DNA of 64,000 nucleotides, taken from assembly GCF_051020765.1 (NCBI RefSeq), contig NC_134941.1, forward strand, positions 15,376,001 through 15,440,000, read 5' to 3'. Position 1 is the stretch's first letter. Every line of letters starts with the position of its first letter. The notes beneath the pieces are model-generated. The model saw only the letters and a list, made by a program, of their open reading frames with translations. It did not search any database and was not told the DNA's origin. A program made the position numbers and the translations under genes. The DNA comes from Lasioglossum baleicum. Taxonomy: Eukaryota; Arthropoda; Insecta; Hymenoptera; Halictidae. Shown here in pieces: positions 1-12,248 of this stretch.

Positions 1-300
1 TTGGTGAAAATTGCGAGTTTCTGTGGAAGTCCACTAATTAATTTTTAAACTTCAATTTGTTGGAAGATTCACAGCTTAATTCGAATTGAATGGTTTCTTG
101 AAATATATGATATGTTTATGGAACTGTAGATTCTTTGCGTTCGTTTTAAAATAATTTCAATGCAGATCCTATTACTATTGGAAGAAGGAAAAATTTGAAT
201 GATGTCGCAAGCAATGTGTGGTTACCATTAGTATTTCATGGGACCGGACACTTTGTGGTGAACGATGTCGAACTAATTGTAAATTCCACTCGTGTTTTAG

Positions 301-3300
301 ATATTATGCGATAGTTCATCCGATGAGAGCGCAGTACACGTGCACGATAAGCCAGGCCCGCAAGATCGTGATCATAACTTGGGTGGTGTCGTTCCTGCTT
401 GGTATTCCGATGATTTTTACCCAGGTGAACGCTAATTTTCTACCACCATAATTATTTCCACAATCTTCTTAGCCATACCTCACTGTAATAATGGCATAAC
501 TCAGTTTTTAATCGAGACTCATTATTCTATCATACATTAAAACTGAATTTAACTCGGCAGTGTGTAATCTACTCAATTGGACATTTTTATTCCGGATCGC
601 AGTACCTAGATAAAAATATATCATAGAATATTTTTAATTTATTAAGATTTTCGCGTGTGATTGGTAAGGAACCTATTATTAAATACAACATTGACGTCCA
701 CAATTAAACTGAATTTCAGGTCGCGTAGACCCGAAGGGAATAGCACAGCAGTGTTCGAGATCCAATTTCCATTCGTTTAAATTCCCTTCCTACTAAATGA
801 GATTTTCTTCCCTTTAAATTCTCGTGGTAGTAAATGAAATTTTGATTCATTAAATTCTGCTAACCTACAGTCTTCTTTCACCAGAGGCCCTAAATGCACT
901 TTTATCAGACGTAACTCTTACTCGCACGTCATCAAAGTTAATATGCCATGCACATGTTTGCATAGTTGTCGCGTAGACATAGCATATTTCGTTCAGAGAC
1001 AGCAAGTTTCGCGGTCAGATAGTTAGCAGCGTGGTTTCGACCGAGTTACAGTCTAGTTTCTGGATACTCGGCAGCCACTTAGCAAGCAGGCATTGTTTTC
1101 CTCTTCGGTGGCGCGGCGAAAATTCACGGACACAATTTCGAAGCCTGTAATTTCAAATTGCAAGTCAATTAAAATTTTTGCCGTCGTATCTGGTGGGGGT
1201 CGTCCGCACGGCTAGGAGTAAAGAATTAATGAAACTCGGCGGGTAGCTCGGTTTTACTACTCGTAAAGTAAATGCACCGTGCCCGACTATAAAACGATTT
1301 TATGTGACCGTGGAGAATCATGTGCTCGTGCGTGTACGGGTTCCAGCGTTTTAATAAACTTTTCCTCGCTGAATCGTAAAACGGATGTTAGTTGAATGGA
1401 TTTTTCGGCGATACGAGTTTCTATTAACCGTTTCAGGGGCGAAGAACGCTTTTGCGCGAAGATCTTCTCAAATCGTTTTACCTGAAATAAAATTTGCAGT
1501 CCACTTGCAACTTTTTATCAAATTACTCGATGGGTGAACGGCTTTTTTCAGAAGCCAGACGTTAAACTAAATTGTTAAATGAAGTAACCGGGTAATAGAC
1601 ATTTATAAAATTTGCAGCAGCTAAAAAGCAATTTTATAAAATCGCAATTTTCTGAATAATTTAGTAATTACACACGGCTATATATCGAAGCCGAGAATTC
1701 TTATCTACCAGAGCGGTAATAATTCGCGTTTTTCAGCTCTGTTTTAGTTTCACGGATTACTAGAGCCCGAGTTTTCTCTAGAGAAAAAAAAATGTACACT
1801 TTTCGTTTTACGTAGAGATCGCACACAGAGCGTTACTCGAACCCGAAGTTAATTTCCTGACCTGAACGATAAAAACCGGAAAACCGTCGTGAAATATATC
1901 CTCGGGAAACAGTGCTTGCGAGCCTCAGTCCGCTTCAGGTTTCGTTTTTATAATTGGCCACATTAATTGGCCTCGGATTTAGCCGCCGGGTTTCTTCGAC
2001 TTCTTTGAATCAAGATCCGCCATTTGAAAGTTTATTTTCTTAGACTTTCAACGCGAAATATAGTCGTTATTCGACTTAAGATTTTATGCATTTATACCAA
2101 TTCGCAGTCTAATGATTACGTCGACCGTAAGAATTATTTATCCGATTTACGAGATATGTAAATGAATTTCAAAATTCTCTGACCAGTGATATGTACGTAT
2201 TTCGTTGTTCTCAGACGCACAAGGAGGTGGGGCTTAGGTTCATCGCTTACTGGTGTGTCAGAGACTCCGATGCAGGACTTTTATGGCTCGCGCATGAAGT
2301 CTACATGTTGGTGCTGGTCCTCATCCTGCCCGTGACTGTCATGGCTTTCTGCTACACGGCGATTTGCTGGGAAATTTGGCGCGTGATGAAACGCCGCTAC
2401 CATATGACGTCGCGACACGCGTGAGTTGTTAAATTGATTCAATCCACCAAAAACAAAACGTTGAAGACACATAAATGGAAAATGACATAGAAGAAAAGTT
2501 CTAACATGCTGGAATTTTCTTGAACAATAATTTATCCGGCGATTACCGTGCTCGATACTTAAATTTCCCGTTTCGAGAATCTCGTCTCTGAAAGTTGGTG
2601 GCACGATGGCTCGAGGGCGGCCGCATCCCCCACGATTAGGGGATGAAATAGTAGATGCGTGAACGGATAATCTCGCCGGTATTACAAAAAGGGAATCATG
2701 CCCAGCAAAATGGAGCAGCATGGCAGCAAATCAAAGTAAACGGTCTTTTGAAAGAAGTCTCGCTCTCGGGTTCTTCGATTTCCCAGATAAGCCGGTTTCG
2801 AGGAGAAAACCGCGTTTTCCATCATTTTTATCCAACCATCGCACCGTACCGCTGTCCCAGGGAAAAACTCTGACAACCGTGACTGATGCACTCGACTTCT
2901 CTACTCGCGACACATCGAGTCGGGAACCCTCTCGAGGTACGAGAGTTACCGTTGGTGACTCTTGAATCGATACTTGCGCCGAGACCCGATAAAAGTTACA
3001 CCGGATACACGTATATGCAGAGATCTCTGAAATCGCCGTGAATAAGAGAACAGGATTACGAACGATTGAATCTTGTCCTTTCAAGTCCCTTTGCTAGATC
3101 TCTCTCGATGGCCGGATCGCTATTGCCCATTTATTTCGCGTTTTCTACCGACAGCGGTGCAACGAAAAGATTTCCAAACTTTTCATCTTCTATGATAAAT
3201 GAATAAAATTGTTCATTCCATGCGAACTAATGGTTTAAAGGTAGAGTCATTTTTACTCGATTCGTTCCTCCCCGCCCCCATGAATCCTTTTGGAGACCTT

Positions 3301-6300
3301 TCTCCAAATTCCTTTAGTTCTGCAGAGGACGATGCATTATGCATTTGGGATAACAAGCGAACGCACGGCGTAATAAAGAAAGGTATTAGAAAAGTGGGAA
3401 CCGCGGAATGGTGTTTTGCACGGGAAGCATTTGCATTTTAATTAGTGCGGCCATTAGCAGCGGTCGCAGCAAAGCTACGGGACCCTGTAATGTTGTTAAC
3501 GCGAGTCGGGAAACTCCCTGTGTGCCAACGTTTCGCACGGTGAATATTAAAATATCTTTTAATCCAACAGTATTCCACGAGTTTCTTGCTTGTGGATCGG
3601 TGTGTCTCTTCGCGCGAGGTCCCGATCGAGAATTTTACTCTTAAAACAGTTAGTTTTTTGAGTATACGACAATGAATTTCTCGATGGAGAGGGAACTGTA
3701 GCGCTGTATTAATCGCAAGAGCGATATCTCAGTAGAGATCGTTACGTCTGTCGAGGAGGGCTCGTAAAAACTTGAAAGTGGCTAAACAGCCGTTTCCTGG
3801 AAGTTCAAGAGGTAATTGAAACGGAGAACTTTCACGGACCTTTTGTAAACTCTTTCAGAAAGCAGCCGTGCAGATTACAAAACGTAGAAAAATGCAAGTT
3901 ATTCCGAGGGGAAACTGTCGCCGCCACGCCGCGCCGCGCCGCGCCGCGTCTGTTCCTCGACGAATCCGAGACATATAAATCAGTTTTGAAGGGCTTAAGA
4001 AATTTGCTATTTCGACTTATTTACAATTCATGACGGTGAGAAACTTCTCCTGGTAGAATAAAAGTGTGCTTCTTGCTGATGATCGATGCACTTTGATGCT
4101 ATGCACTGCACTGTGTATTCATATTTTAGGCGTATAAGCGAAATTGATGGTTAGAGCGAGGTATCAGGAGCATTTTCTCGGAGAAATATTTCTGGCAAGT
4201 ATCGACTAAACTATCAACTTGCTAGAATTGCAGATGTTTGTCTAAATATTGAGAGGAACGAGACTTGAAGTAAAATATTCACACACACATTTTGTCAATT
4301 AGTGGAGTTATTCGATAGAGAATCGAATAAGGTTTCATTAAACTTCTTTTATTCAATTAGTTTTTAATGCGTTGAATAAATTTCTAATTAATTCTGGTTT
4401 TTTTGCGAAATACAAAGCAGAAATCTGTAATTTCATCAACTTCCACAATCCTGTTATAAATTCATTTAGTACTAATGAATCCATTAGGTGTATTTTCCCT
4501 GACGCAGAGTTGCTGTTTTAATTAAAAACACTTTTCCCATATTTTCTGAACATAGTCGCAACTAAGTTGAGTGTTGCACATAAATAACGGACCTTGTTAC
4601 TAAACTGGATTTAAGGACACTTTAAAACGGCACAAATGTGATGAACATAAATAATGGTACATTGTTATCCGTCTGGCACTATTTCTCATACCATTATAAT
4701 TAATAGCCCCTGCGAATATTATACAGACTCGTATCCTGACATCGTTGCAGAACATTTTTACTATATACAGAGATCATTCACAGTATCTCAATAATCAGTA
4801 CATCGATTATTTTTTTCTGCATACCTTGAATCAATTTTTGCGCAAAACACGAAGCAACAAAACAATTCCATTCGCAATTCCGGGAAAACAGGAATTCTCA
4901 CGAAGACCCGCAGTATAATTCCAGCTAAGAATCATGCTCGGCAGTTCCGCGAATCGTGTAGTCGTTCGCCGTTCAAGCGGTATCACGATGTTCTCGATAA
5001 ACTTGTCATCATGCCAAGGAGATCGTAGAGCATGTTAGAGTTCTAAGAGATCTCTTGATCCTCGCGTCTCGATATCGATAGTCGGTGGCCCTCGTGGAGC
5101 CATCCTTTATTATGCTCGTTAGAAACTTGTAGCAAGCCCGATCAGCCGGTTGACCGTAACGACGGAATCTCGAGCGATGCAATTTGCAAGTTCCGCTGGC
5201 AAAACTACTCGCAGACTCGTGTCTTTCCCTGTGCACCGTACAGTGTGTCGCGTATTTCGTACCGTTTATCGGGTTGGATCCTTGATAAAGCCCCGGATCC
5301 AAGAGAACGATCCAGGTTACGCGCGACGTCTGCGGGTCGTGCGGCTAAAAGAACATCGTGCGCGCATAATGGATTTAGATAACGGAAGGGAACAGTCGGA
5401 CGGTTTGCGAAACAGGATTGCGCGCGAAATCTCGCGCGAGAAATCCAATCGGTCGATCTAACTCGAGCGGGTACAATCTGTTCCAGATTAAGCCCGAATA
5501 ATGCAGATGCCGAGTCGATACCCATGACCCAGAGGCAGGCCATGCGAAACGGGCGACGCTCCTATCGCGAAGACGGACAAACAGAGGAGGAATCCAGGAC
5601 CATGAAACAGGTGCGTCGCAGATCCTCTTAGACGTCTGCAAATTTGATTCGATTTCCTTAGGATGCTGCTGCTGCTGTGATCCCTTAGCGGAACTGTTGT
5701 GGATGTGGATAGCTATTGAGACGTTCAGTTTCAGGGAATATGGGGCTACTGTTGAGAGCTAGAGGATGGAACTTTGTCGTAGCGGTACTTAGGTTTAAAA
5801 AGAAACACGAGAGCACATGATAAGATCAACAGGATCATCAGATCGAACAATGTTGACTCGATACAATTTTTTTACTATGATATATGTAGAGCCAAGAAGG
5901 TGAAATGAAAGTTGGGAGTCGAAGAATTGAGTAAAAAATGAAAGATTTTAGACCAGGGCGGCTCTAGATGACTAACTTCGGTTGATTCCGATCGCAGTGA
6001 TAGTAATTATTGGTAAATTTATTATTTCTGGCTGTTTAATGTTTAGACCAATTCCTTTACGGTCGTTTCTGTACGAGGTGATGACAATTACAATCGGGAA
6101 TGTTGTTATCCGGTGAAATGGTCTCGGAAATGATATTGAACAGCTTTAAATACAACTATGAACGAAACACAAATTGCCATCGCGAACAAGGCGGAAAACA
6201 ACGCGGCAATCCCGTCAGCGATAAAAGTCTACAGCTTCGTTGAAATTGGTAAGAGTGTCCCGATACCGTCCAGCAATTTGCCTAAACAAATCGTCGCCAC

Positions 6301-9106
6301 TTTCATTTAAATGGTAATTGTCATGCACTTGGAACGACGCTCTCGAACACGTAAGGCCTTCCCCGTGTGTCCTACATAGAGTTTGCTACTCATCTTGCTT
6401 GAACCATAGCGAAATATCTTTGGTATTCGTTTCTAATCATGTTTACAAGCCACTGTTATTTAATTCGCCAAAATAATGTACACTTGTTCATACTTATTGG
6501 TTTTTCATTTTTTACGAGCACAATCCAAAAGATTTTTCTGTTGCAAACTGTGCTCGTAAAAAATGAAAAACCGTGCTCGTAAAACATCTCAAACATAATT
6601 GAAGCCCTCCCACCTTCCCTAAAAATTCCAGGAATCCAAAACAGTGGTAAATCTAAGACTGTCCCGTTTTTTCAAATTCTCCGCGAATTTTCGCAGCAAC
6701 GCGCGATGCACAAAGTTCTAGCAATAATAATACCGTGAAAGCATATCGTTATCATAAAGGAAAAGGATGTGGGCCAAGCATCTGAAACTCGGTTTGAAGA
6801 GGAGAAACGAATGAAAGTCCGGCTTGTTGCACACAGTGGCTGTAAAACATTATTATTCTCTTCTCGCAGTTTTCGTTTACTCGCGATCCTTTGGAAAGAG
6901 CGAGTCTCCAGGCTTGATGAACACGAAGTAATTAAGACTGGGGAACTGCTCCCGGTTCCTTGGTCCTTGTCGGATCAAAGCAGTACGGTCTTAGATTCTA
7001 ATTACAGTCTGTACTGTAATTAGAGGATCCTCGGACTCTCACGTGTGCCATTGATTTGTCTGTTCGCCAGGTGGTGAAGATGCTGGTGGCCGTGGTGGTG
7101 CTTTTCGTGATCTGCTGGGGACCTATCCTCATCGACAACATCCTCACAGCTTCCGGTTACCTGCCGCACAAAAAGGGAGGCATTCACAAACACCTCAACA
7201 CCGCCTTCCAGCTGATGGCTTACTTTAACAGGTGGGCCGAGCATCCATCAAACTTTATGGTTCTTTTTACTATTTTCACTAAACCGTGGATTGCCCCGTT
7301 TATTGGTCTCTTCATTCTCTTCTTTATTTCTGTAAACTCGACGCTTTATTTTACATGGTTTACGGAGCGATACCGAACGACATTAGCTAAGAGAACATAA
7401 TTGTTGAATTCGCATTTCATGTTCTCGATTTGGTTCACTTGTAGGCGGACATCAAACGAAGTAGTTCTTCAAGAAGTGAATTGCACCGTCCAACATCTTC
7501 CTCAATTTTGCAGAAACAGACGAGCTTTCAACTTCGTTCAATGATGAATGACAATTCATTCGAATGATTCTTACACAGAAAAATACTCTACACTCTGCCA
7601 AATACAGCGACATAGTTTTCGCAACATTACGACCCTCTAAAAATGTTTGATTAATATTTAAACAGAGCGTGACACCATCGCCAGCATCAATTGCAATTTC
7701 CATGGATACGTTTTAATTAAAAAATTAATTGGCATTCGTTACGGTCCTGCGCATTAAAATTTACAAGAATGATAAAATGATTCCGCGTACAAAACCGAGT
7801 CGAGAATGAAGAACGAAGTATTTTCCCTGCGACGACGCGACGCTCAGTTAACGAGGCAATCGAGTTTGTTCGTTGCGCGTGTCCGACTATTCCTAGTTTA
7901 TTTTACTTACGACGTCGAAGGTCGCGCGCGTCGAGAGAACTTTTGGAATCCATTATCTCGATGACTGAATGCCTTAGGGAAAACTTTTCGCTGTATGTTT
8001 TCTGTTCGGTTTTGCTTCCAGAATAATCTGGAAGTCGCAGTGTACAGGGTGTCTCCGAGAATGTCGTATCGTGTTCTATCAATTCTCGAGATAATCGAGT
8101 TCTCGAAAGTCCATCTCGCGTGTCCGACCATTCTTCGTGTTTTCTGCTTGTTACGATGACCGTGTTCGAGGGACTTTTGAGATCCGTTATCTCGAGATCA
8201 GTTATCTACGACTGAGCGTCGCGGAAGAGAGTTTCTCTATGCTTTCGACTCAGTTTTCCTCGTAGAATAATTTAGGATTCGAGATAAGGAATAATTGATA
8301 TTCCTTTTCTGTCTTTTTCCGCGATCTTTATTAAATATTCTCGAATTTCTGATAGCGGGAATGTCGATGCGAATAGGTGAATAGATCGACAGACTCGGTT
8401 TCCTTGCTGAAAAGTCACACGTTTCCACAGAGACGTTGGCGCTGCTGGGAACGCGTTTAATTAATTTCCTTCGAACCGCTGCGCGATCTGCTGAGGCGCT
8501 TAATATCGATTCTCGTTCCGCTTACTTCCATCCGCGAGATGCGGCATGACGATGTTAATGGTCTTACCATTGTACTCGTCGATAACCATCGTTTAGGAAT
8601 CCTTGTCGACACGCTACGATCTCGCGATCGGTTAGATAATTGTTACAGGATTAAAACTAGCTGTGATTTCAATCGAATAGATTGCTGCTCTGGTTTGAAA
8701 TTCATTTAACATAGAGAAAGACATTGAAATTCATCGTAGAATATTTATTTTGCAGAAAAATCGGCGGTCTAATCGTTACGTTAAAATCATTTTTTTCGAC
8801 AAAACAAAACAAGTAAAAAGGCAGAAAGGGAAATATAGCAGACAGAATCGATGTTGTTAATTATTGCAGAATCAATTCCAGATTACAATTCTTGCTCTTG
8901 ATCTTTCCTCGAAAATGTTTGTCCACAGTTGCATAAATCCGATTATTTACGGGTTCATGTCGAAGCACTTCCGTGAGAGTTTCCTGGCAGCAGCTTGCTG
9001 CAGATGGTGGATTTGCTGTCCGAGAAAGGGTTACAGGGAGCCAGTGAAGAGACATCCGAGTCTCAGTCAGACCAGAACGACCAGCGTCAGGTACACAATC
9101 TGTTGA
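301..9106 (+). CDS. Neuropeptide GPCR, class A (rhodopsin family), 3' part; 5' exons outside the window
   Basis: Five exons are supported: 301-424, 2215-2420, 5487-5610, 7071-7231 and 8929-9106. Each is bounded by AG/GT and the codon phases join without a break (about 263 residues plus stop). The first exon starts inside the Arg codon of the (D/E)RY motif and reads RYYAIVHPMRAQYTCTISQA, then TM4. The second carries extracellular loop 2 with the conserved Cys (YWCVRD) and TM5. The third encodes a charged third intracellular loop. The fourth carries TM6 with the CWGP motif. The fifth gives TM7 with NSCINPIIYGF (NPxxY) and a Cys-rich tail (CCRWWICC) of the kind that is often palmitoylated. The family is clearly a peptide-type class A receptor at the plasma membrane. 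My best guess from overall appearance is a CNMamide-receptor-like or related neuropeptide receptor, but the ligand class is not proven. TM1-TM3 must lie left of position 1. The stop at 9104-9106 is tentative because a GT donor sits at 9091. Confidence 0.82.
425..2214 (+). other. GPCR intron between TM4 and extracellular loop 2
   Basis: This intron of about 1.8 kb starts with GT after a Gln codon and ends with a TCAG acceptor, phase 0. I see AT-rich sequence with no coding exon or recognisable element. Confidence 0.7.
2421..5486 (+). other. GPCR intron between TM5 and intracellular loop 3 exon
   Basis: This intron of about 3.1 kb has a GTGAGT donor at 2421 and a TTCCAG acceptor ending at 5486 (phase 2). 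A CGCCG pentamer tract lies at about 3928-3948. Nothing else in it looks coding. Confidence 0.65.
3928..3948. repeat. CGCCG pentanucleotide tract
   Basis: About four uninterrupted units of the GC-rich pentamer lie inside the second GPCR intron. Similar tracts recur elsewhere in the window, near 44.07 kb and 63.28 kb. Confidence 0.8.
5611..7070 (+). other. GPCR intron before the TM6 exon, with an inverted repeat
   Basis: The donor is GTGCGT directly after a Lys-Gln pair, and the acceptor CGCCAG ends at 7070 (phase 0). The intron holds the 24-bp inverted repeat at 6499-6572, listed separately. Confidence 0.65.
6499..6572. repeat. Perfect 24-bp inverted repeat, member of a dispersed repeat family
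   Basis: Two exactly complementary 24-base arms (6499-6522 and 6549-6572) are separated by 26 bases. A third partial copy of the arm (GTGCTCGTAAAA) follows at about 6574. The arm motif, containing TTTTTTACGAGCAC, is related to the starts of the repeats near 32.31 kb and 53.21 kb, and the GTTTGCAACA stretch next to it is shared too. No transposase was seen. It could be the tail-to-tail remnant of a short non-autonomous element. Confidence 0.7.
7232..8928 (+). other. GPCR intron between TM6 and TM7, with a degenerate duplication
   Basis: Phase 2 intron of about 1.7 kb: donor after AG (first two bases of a Ser codon), acceptor CCACAG ending at 8928. The first 169 bases stay open in frame (see findings). 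A diverged duplicate pair lies at about 7877-8290. Confidence 0.7.
7877..8290. repeat. Diverged tandem duplication, period about 240 bp
   Basis: The segment near 7877 (GCGTGTCCGACTATTCC, then a GTCGAGAG...ACTTTTGGAATCC stretch and a TTATCTCGA stretch) recurs in the same order from 8118 with many substitutions. This suggests an old local duplication inside the intron. Confidence 0.5.
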
Positions 9107-9164
9107 GCGTCGTGTGCATGCACGCATATTCCCGTAGGTGTCTTTGTTTCGTCTTTTTTCACTT

Positions 9165-9180
9165 TCTCTCTCTCTCTCTC
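9165..9180. repeat. (TC)n microsatellite
   Basis: Uninterrupted CT dinucleotides lie shortly after the presumed GPCR stop. Confidence 0.85.
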
Positions 9181-12100
9181 TATTGTTACTTCTCTCGCTT
9201 TCTCCACCCTCGAAACCTAATATTATGCAGCAGCTGTAGCCGAAGAATCACTGTTTTAAATTTCAGATTGATTTGGGTACACGTGTGTGGTACCCTGAGA
9301 CGATACACTCTGCACGCAGTGAATCGTGAATCGCATCCCTTAGAGCCTTAGAGTAACGCAAGATCGTATACATATACGCCTACGTTTGCTTACAACACGT
9401 AATCTCTCCGACAAGAAACACACACATGTGTGTTTCGCGAGTGCACTTGACGCGTCCGAATGCTGCGAATGCTCGCAATTTCACGCTCGATCGAGTTAAT
9501 CCGCCCTCGTTAATGAAGTCCTTGCGTAATGCTTGGACTTTTGGATTTGTGGACGAACGCATGAGACTTTAAGCAGTGATTGGTGCGAAGATCGACGATA
9601 TTCCTGTGCAACGATGCACAAGAATCAGATCGAGATAGTCTCCTCTCATCGACGAAAAAATTTCTTAGAGCAAGACTACAATAGACTATTTTCGTGAAAG
9701 TTACGACAACAGAAAAAATTTCTTCTCAAAGTTCATTTTACAAAAATCAAGTTCTCTTCCGGCCATTAAAAATGTTTTACAGTGAAACCTTGATGAAAGC
9801 TATCTCCCTCATTTTTTCCAAAACCTTCTCTCCGCGGAGAAACATTTTTTACAATGCTCCCAATAATATCGAAATATTATTTCACCGCGCGCGATCGAAG
9901 AGTCCTCCACCCGAAAAAATAAAATAAAAGCGTCCTCAATTTTCGCGGGAATAAACGTTTGATCCGAATGCTGTCATAAATCCGCGGTACGCGGACAAGT
10001 GTATTTGCGTAGAAGGCCGAGTGCATCGCTCGAGATAATTTTTCCTCTGCGCGCGCTCGACGCGTTAGTATAAAAATCCTGGTCGGTCAACAGGTTATAT
10101 CGCTGGTTCGGTCGCCAAAATTCCCGAAGGGTCAACTCATCGCGTATCGTTCGAACCCCGAAGAGAGTTACGAGCAAGACGTATCCAGAATTTAGTTGCC
10201 GATGGTCGGGCAACAGGATCGCACGGCCATAAATTCCGTGGCGACGCGTGTGCGCACCGTAAAACGATTTTACGCGTCTTTCACGAGCGAGTTCGAATGA
10301 ATTTAAGGTACGAGGGAGACTGCAAACGACGCGACGATCGATGTCACGGGGATCGATCGTTCGCGTTGAAATCGTGGATTATCGGTTTTAATCAGCAGAT
10401 TATCGTTTACCCTTTGTTTTTCGTTTAACTGGGGCATTATAATGACCGGTTGAGTTTCCCAGCGCTGGGAACGAATTCGTCGTTCAAGCGATTACAAAGT
10501 TTTTCAATCGGAACTGCTTTGCCCACGCTGCGTCGCGATTCAAAATTGGTAATTCCGCGAATTTTCTGCTTGAGCTGCTGCCCCCGATTCAATTTAACGA
10601 GGCAGTCGTTCTGAAAATTATTTATCGGCTGCGGAAGACGTTATTTTAATCGACGATGAGACTATATGGCAAAGGATTAATATAATTCTATTCGCCACAA
10701 AAATAGTATTAATATCGGCTCTCTCACTTTCTCTTTCCGGCATATTTGAGTTAATTTTTCCGCACGAGTTTCCGTCAGCGCCAACGCAAAGAAAGACGAG
10801 CACAGTTTCGCACAGTGACGAGCAGCGGAACGCGTGCAGAAACGGGGGATTACACGTGGCCAGCTCTTCGTAGATGCAAAATAGTTCTGGGGGTAAATAA
10901 TTTTGTTTCGCGAACGAGAATATAGTTGCTCGAACAAAGTTGCGTCGAGGTTCGCACAACAGAGAGTACAACAGCTTCGCGTAAAGTGTAAACCGTAGTA
11001 TACCATTTAGCTTCGTGTGCTTTCGACCGTAGATCCATCGAAGTACAGCTAGTGCTATCATCTTCCAGGATTAATGCGAATGCTCGGGAAACTTGACTGT
11101 TTTCTCTTTTTGCAGACCGAATAAGCACAATGTTATCGTTGCTCTTTGATAGTCAGTCTAACGTTCTGACGTGACGGGCAGGGAAATCGATCTATCGAAA
11201 CTCGACCAATCGGCAGATTATAGTGCGACAGCTTGGCAGTGTCCGAATCGACGAATACAACGCAAAACACACGTATAGAACACGTCTGGGAGCACGATTC
11301 TCATATATAGGTAAACTGAAAACGGAACAGTGTTCCTGGTTAACGGCTGTCGTTTTACATGGATTCACCACGTTTCATTCCGGCAATTTTGCGGCGTGGC
11401 CATTGGTGGACAAGGGTCGCTGAGAGAGTTCTAAAAATATCACTTCGGTGATGTGCGGATTTTTACTTATTTTTTTCACGAGTTTTTTCGCTCTCCGATT
11501 TTATCTCCGTCGCGTATTGATTTCTGTTTTTTTGGAACTCCAACCACTTGTCAGCACTTGTCGGCACTTGTGACCACCTCAACCACTTTGATTTATTATT
11601 TTAACGTCGGTTTGCGTACATTCTAATGTTAATTTTAACTGTTTAATGCCATTAATAAAATTATAACCGTGATCTTTCAGAAAAGTACTGAAATATTCCC
11701 CGTGATTTTATTCGAAAATCGATGGGGCTATATTTTCATCTTAAGAATTGCTATGTATCATATTTAAGGAATTCAAGTCCATTATTTTACGTCTAAGTGA
11801 ATAACTAATGGACTGGAGGAGATTTATGAGCATTCTCATGCTCGTAGGTTATTTTACGAAAATCAGAACGGGAGAACGATTTCTTTCGTCGCCTACTGGA
11901 GTTCTTGTGACAAAAATAAAATAAAAACGCCATCAATTTTTTCATTAATGCTCCTATTTTAATACATTTTACAAATACCCAATGATCAAATTAAAATAAA
12001 CAATTGAATTTACACATTTGTCTGTTTTCCGAGAGTACAATGAGCAAAAATATCAATTGTTTGATACTCGAGCAAAATACTTGAACAAAATTCGCATATC

Positions 12101-12233
12101 ACCGAGGTTTCGGTGAGTAATTCAAAAGCTCGAGCAATCCAGTTACGGATAATTATGAACCTTCTTGAAAATAAATTCACCGACACGTTGAATTTACACT
12201 ATAGCAACGCTTGCCACAGCTTTCACATTTGTT

Positions 12234-12248
12234 AACACACACACACAC
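12234..12248. repeat. (AC)n microsatellite
   Basis: Short AC dinucleotide run in non-coding DNA. Confidence 0.8.
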
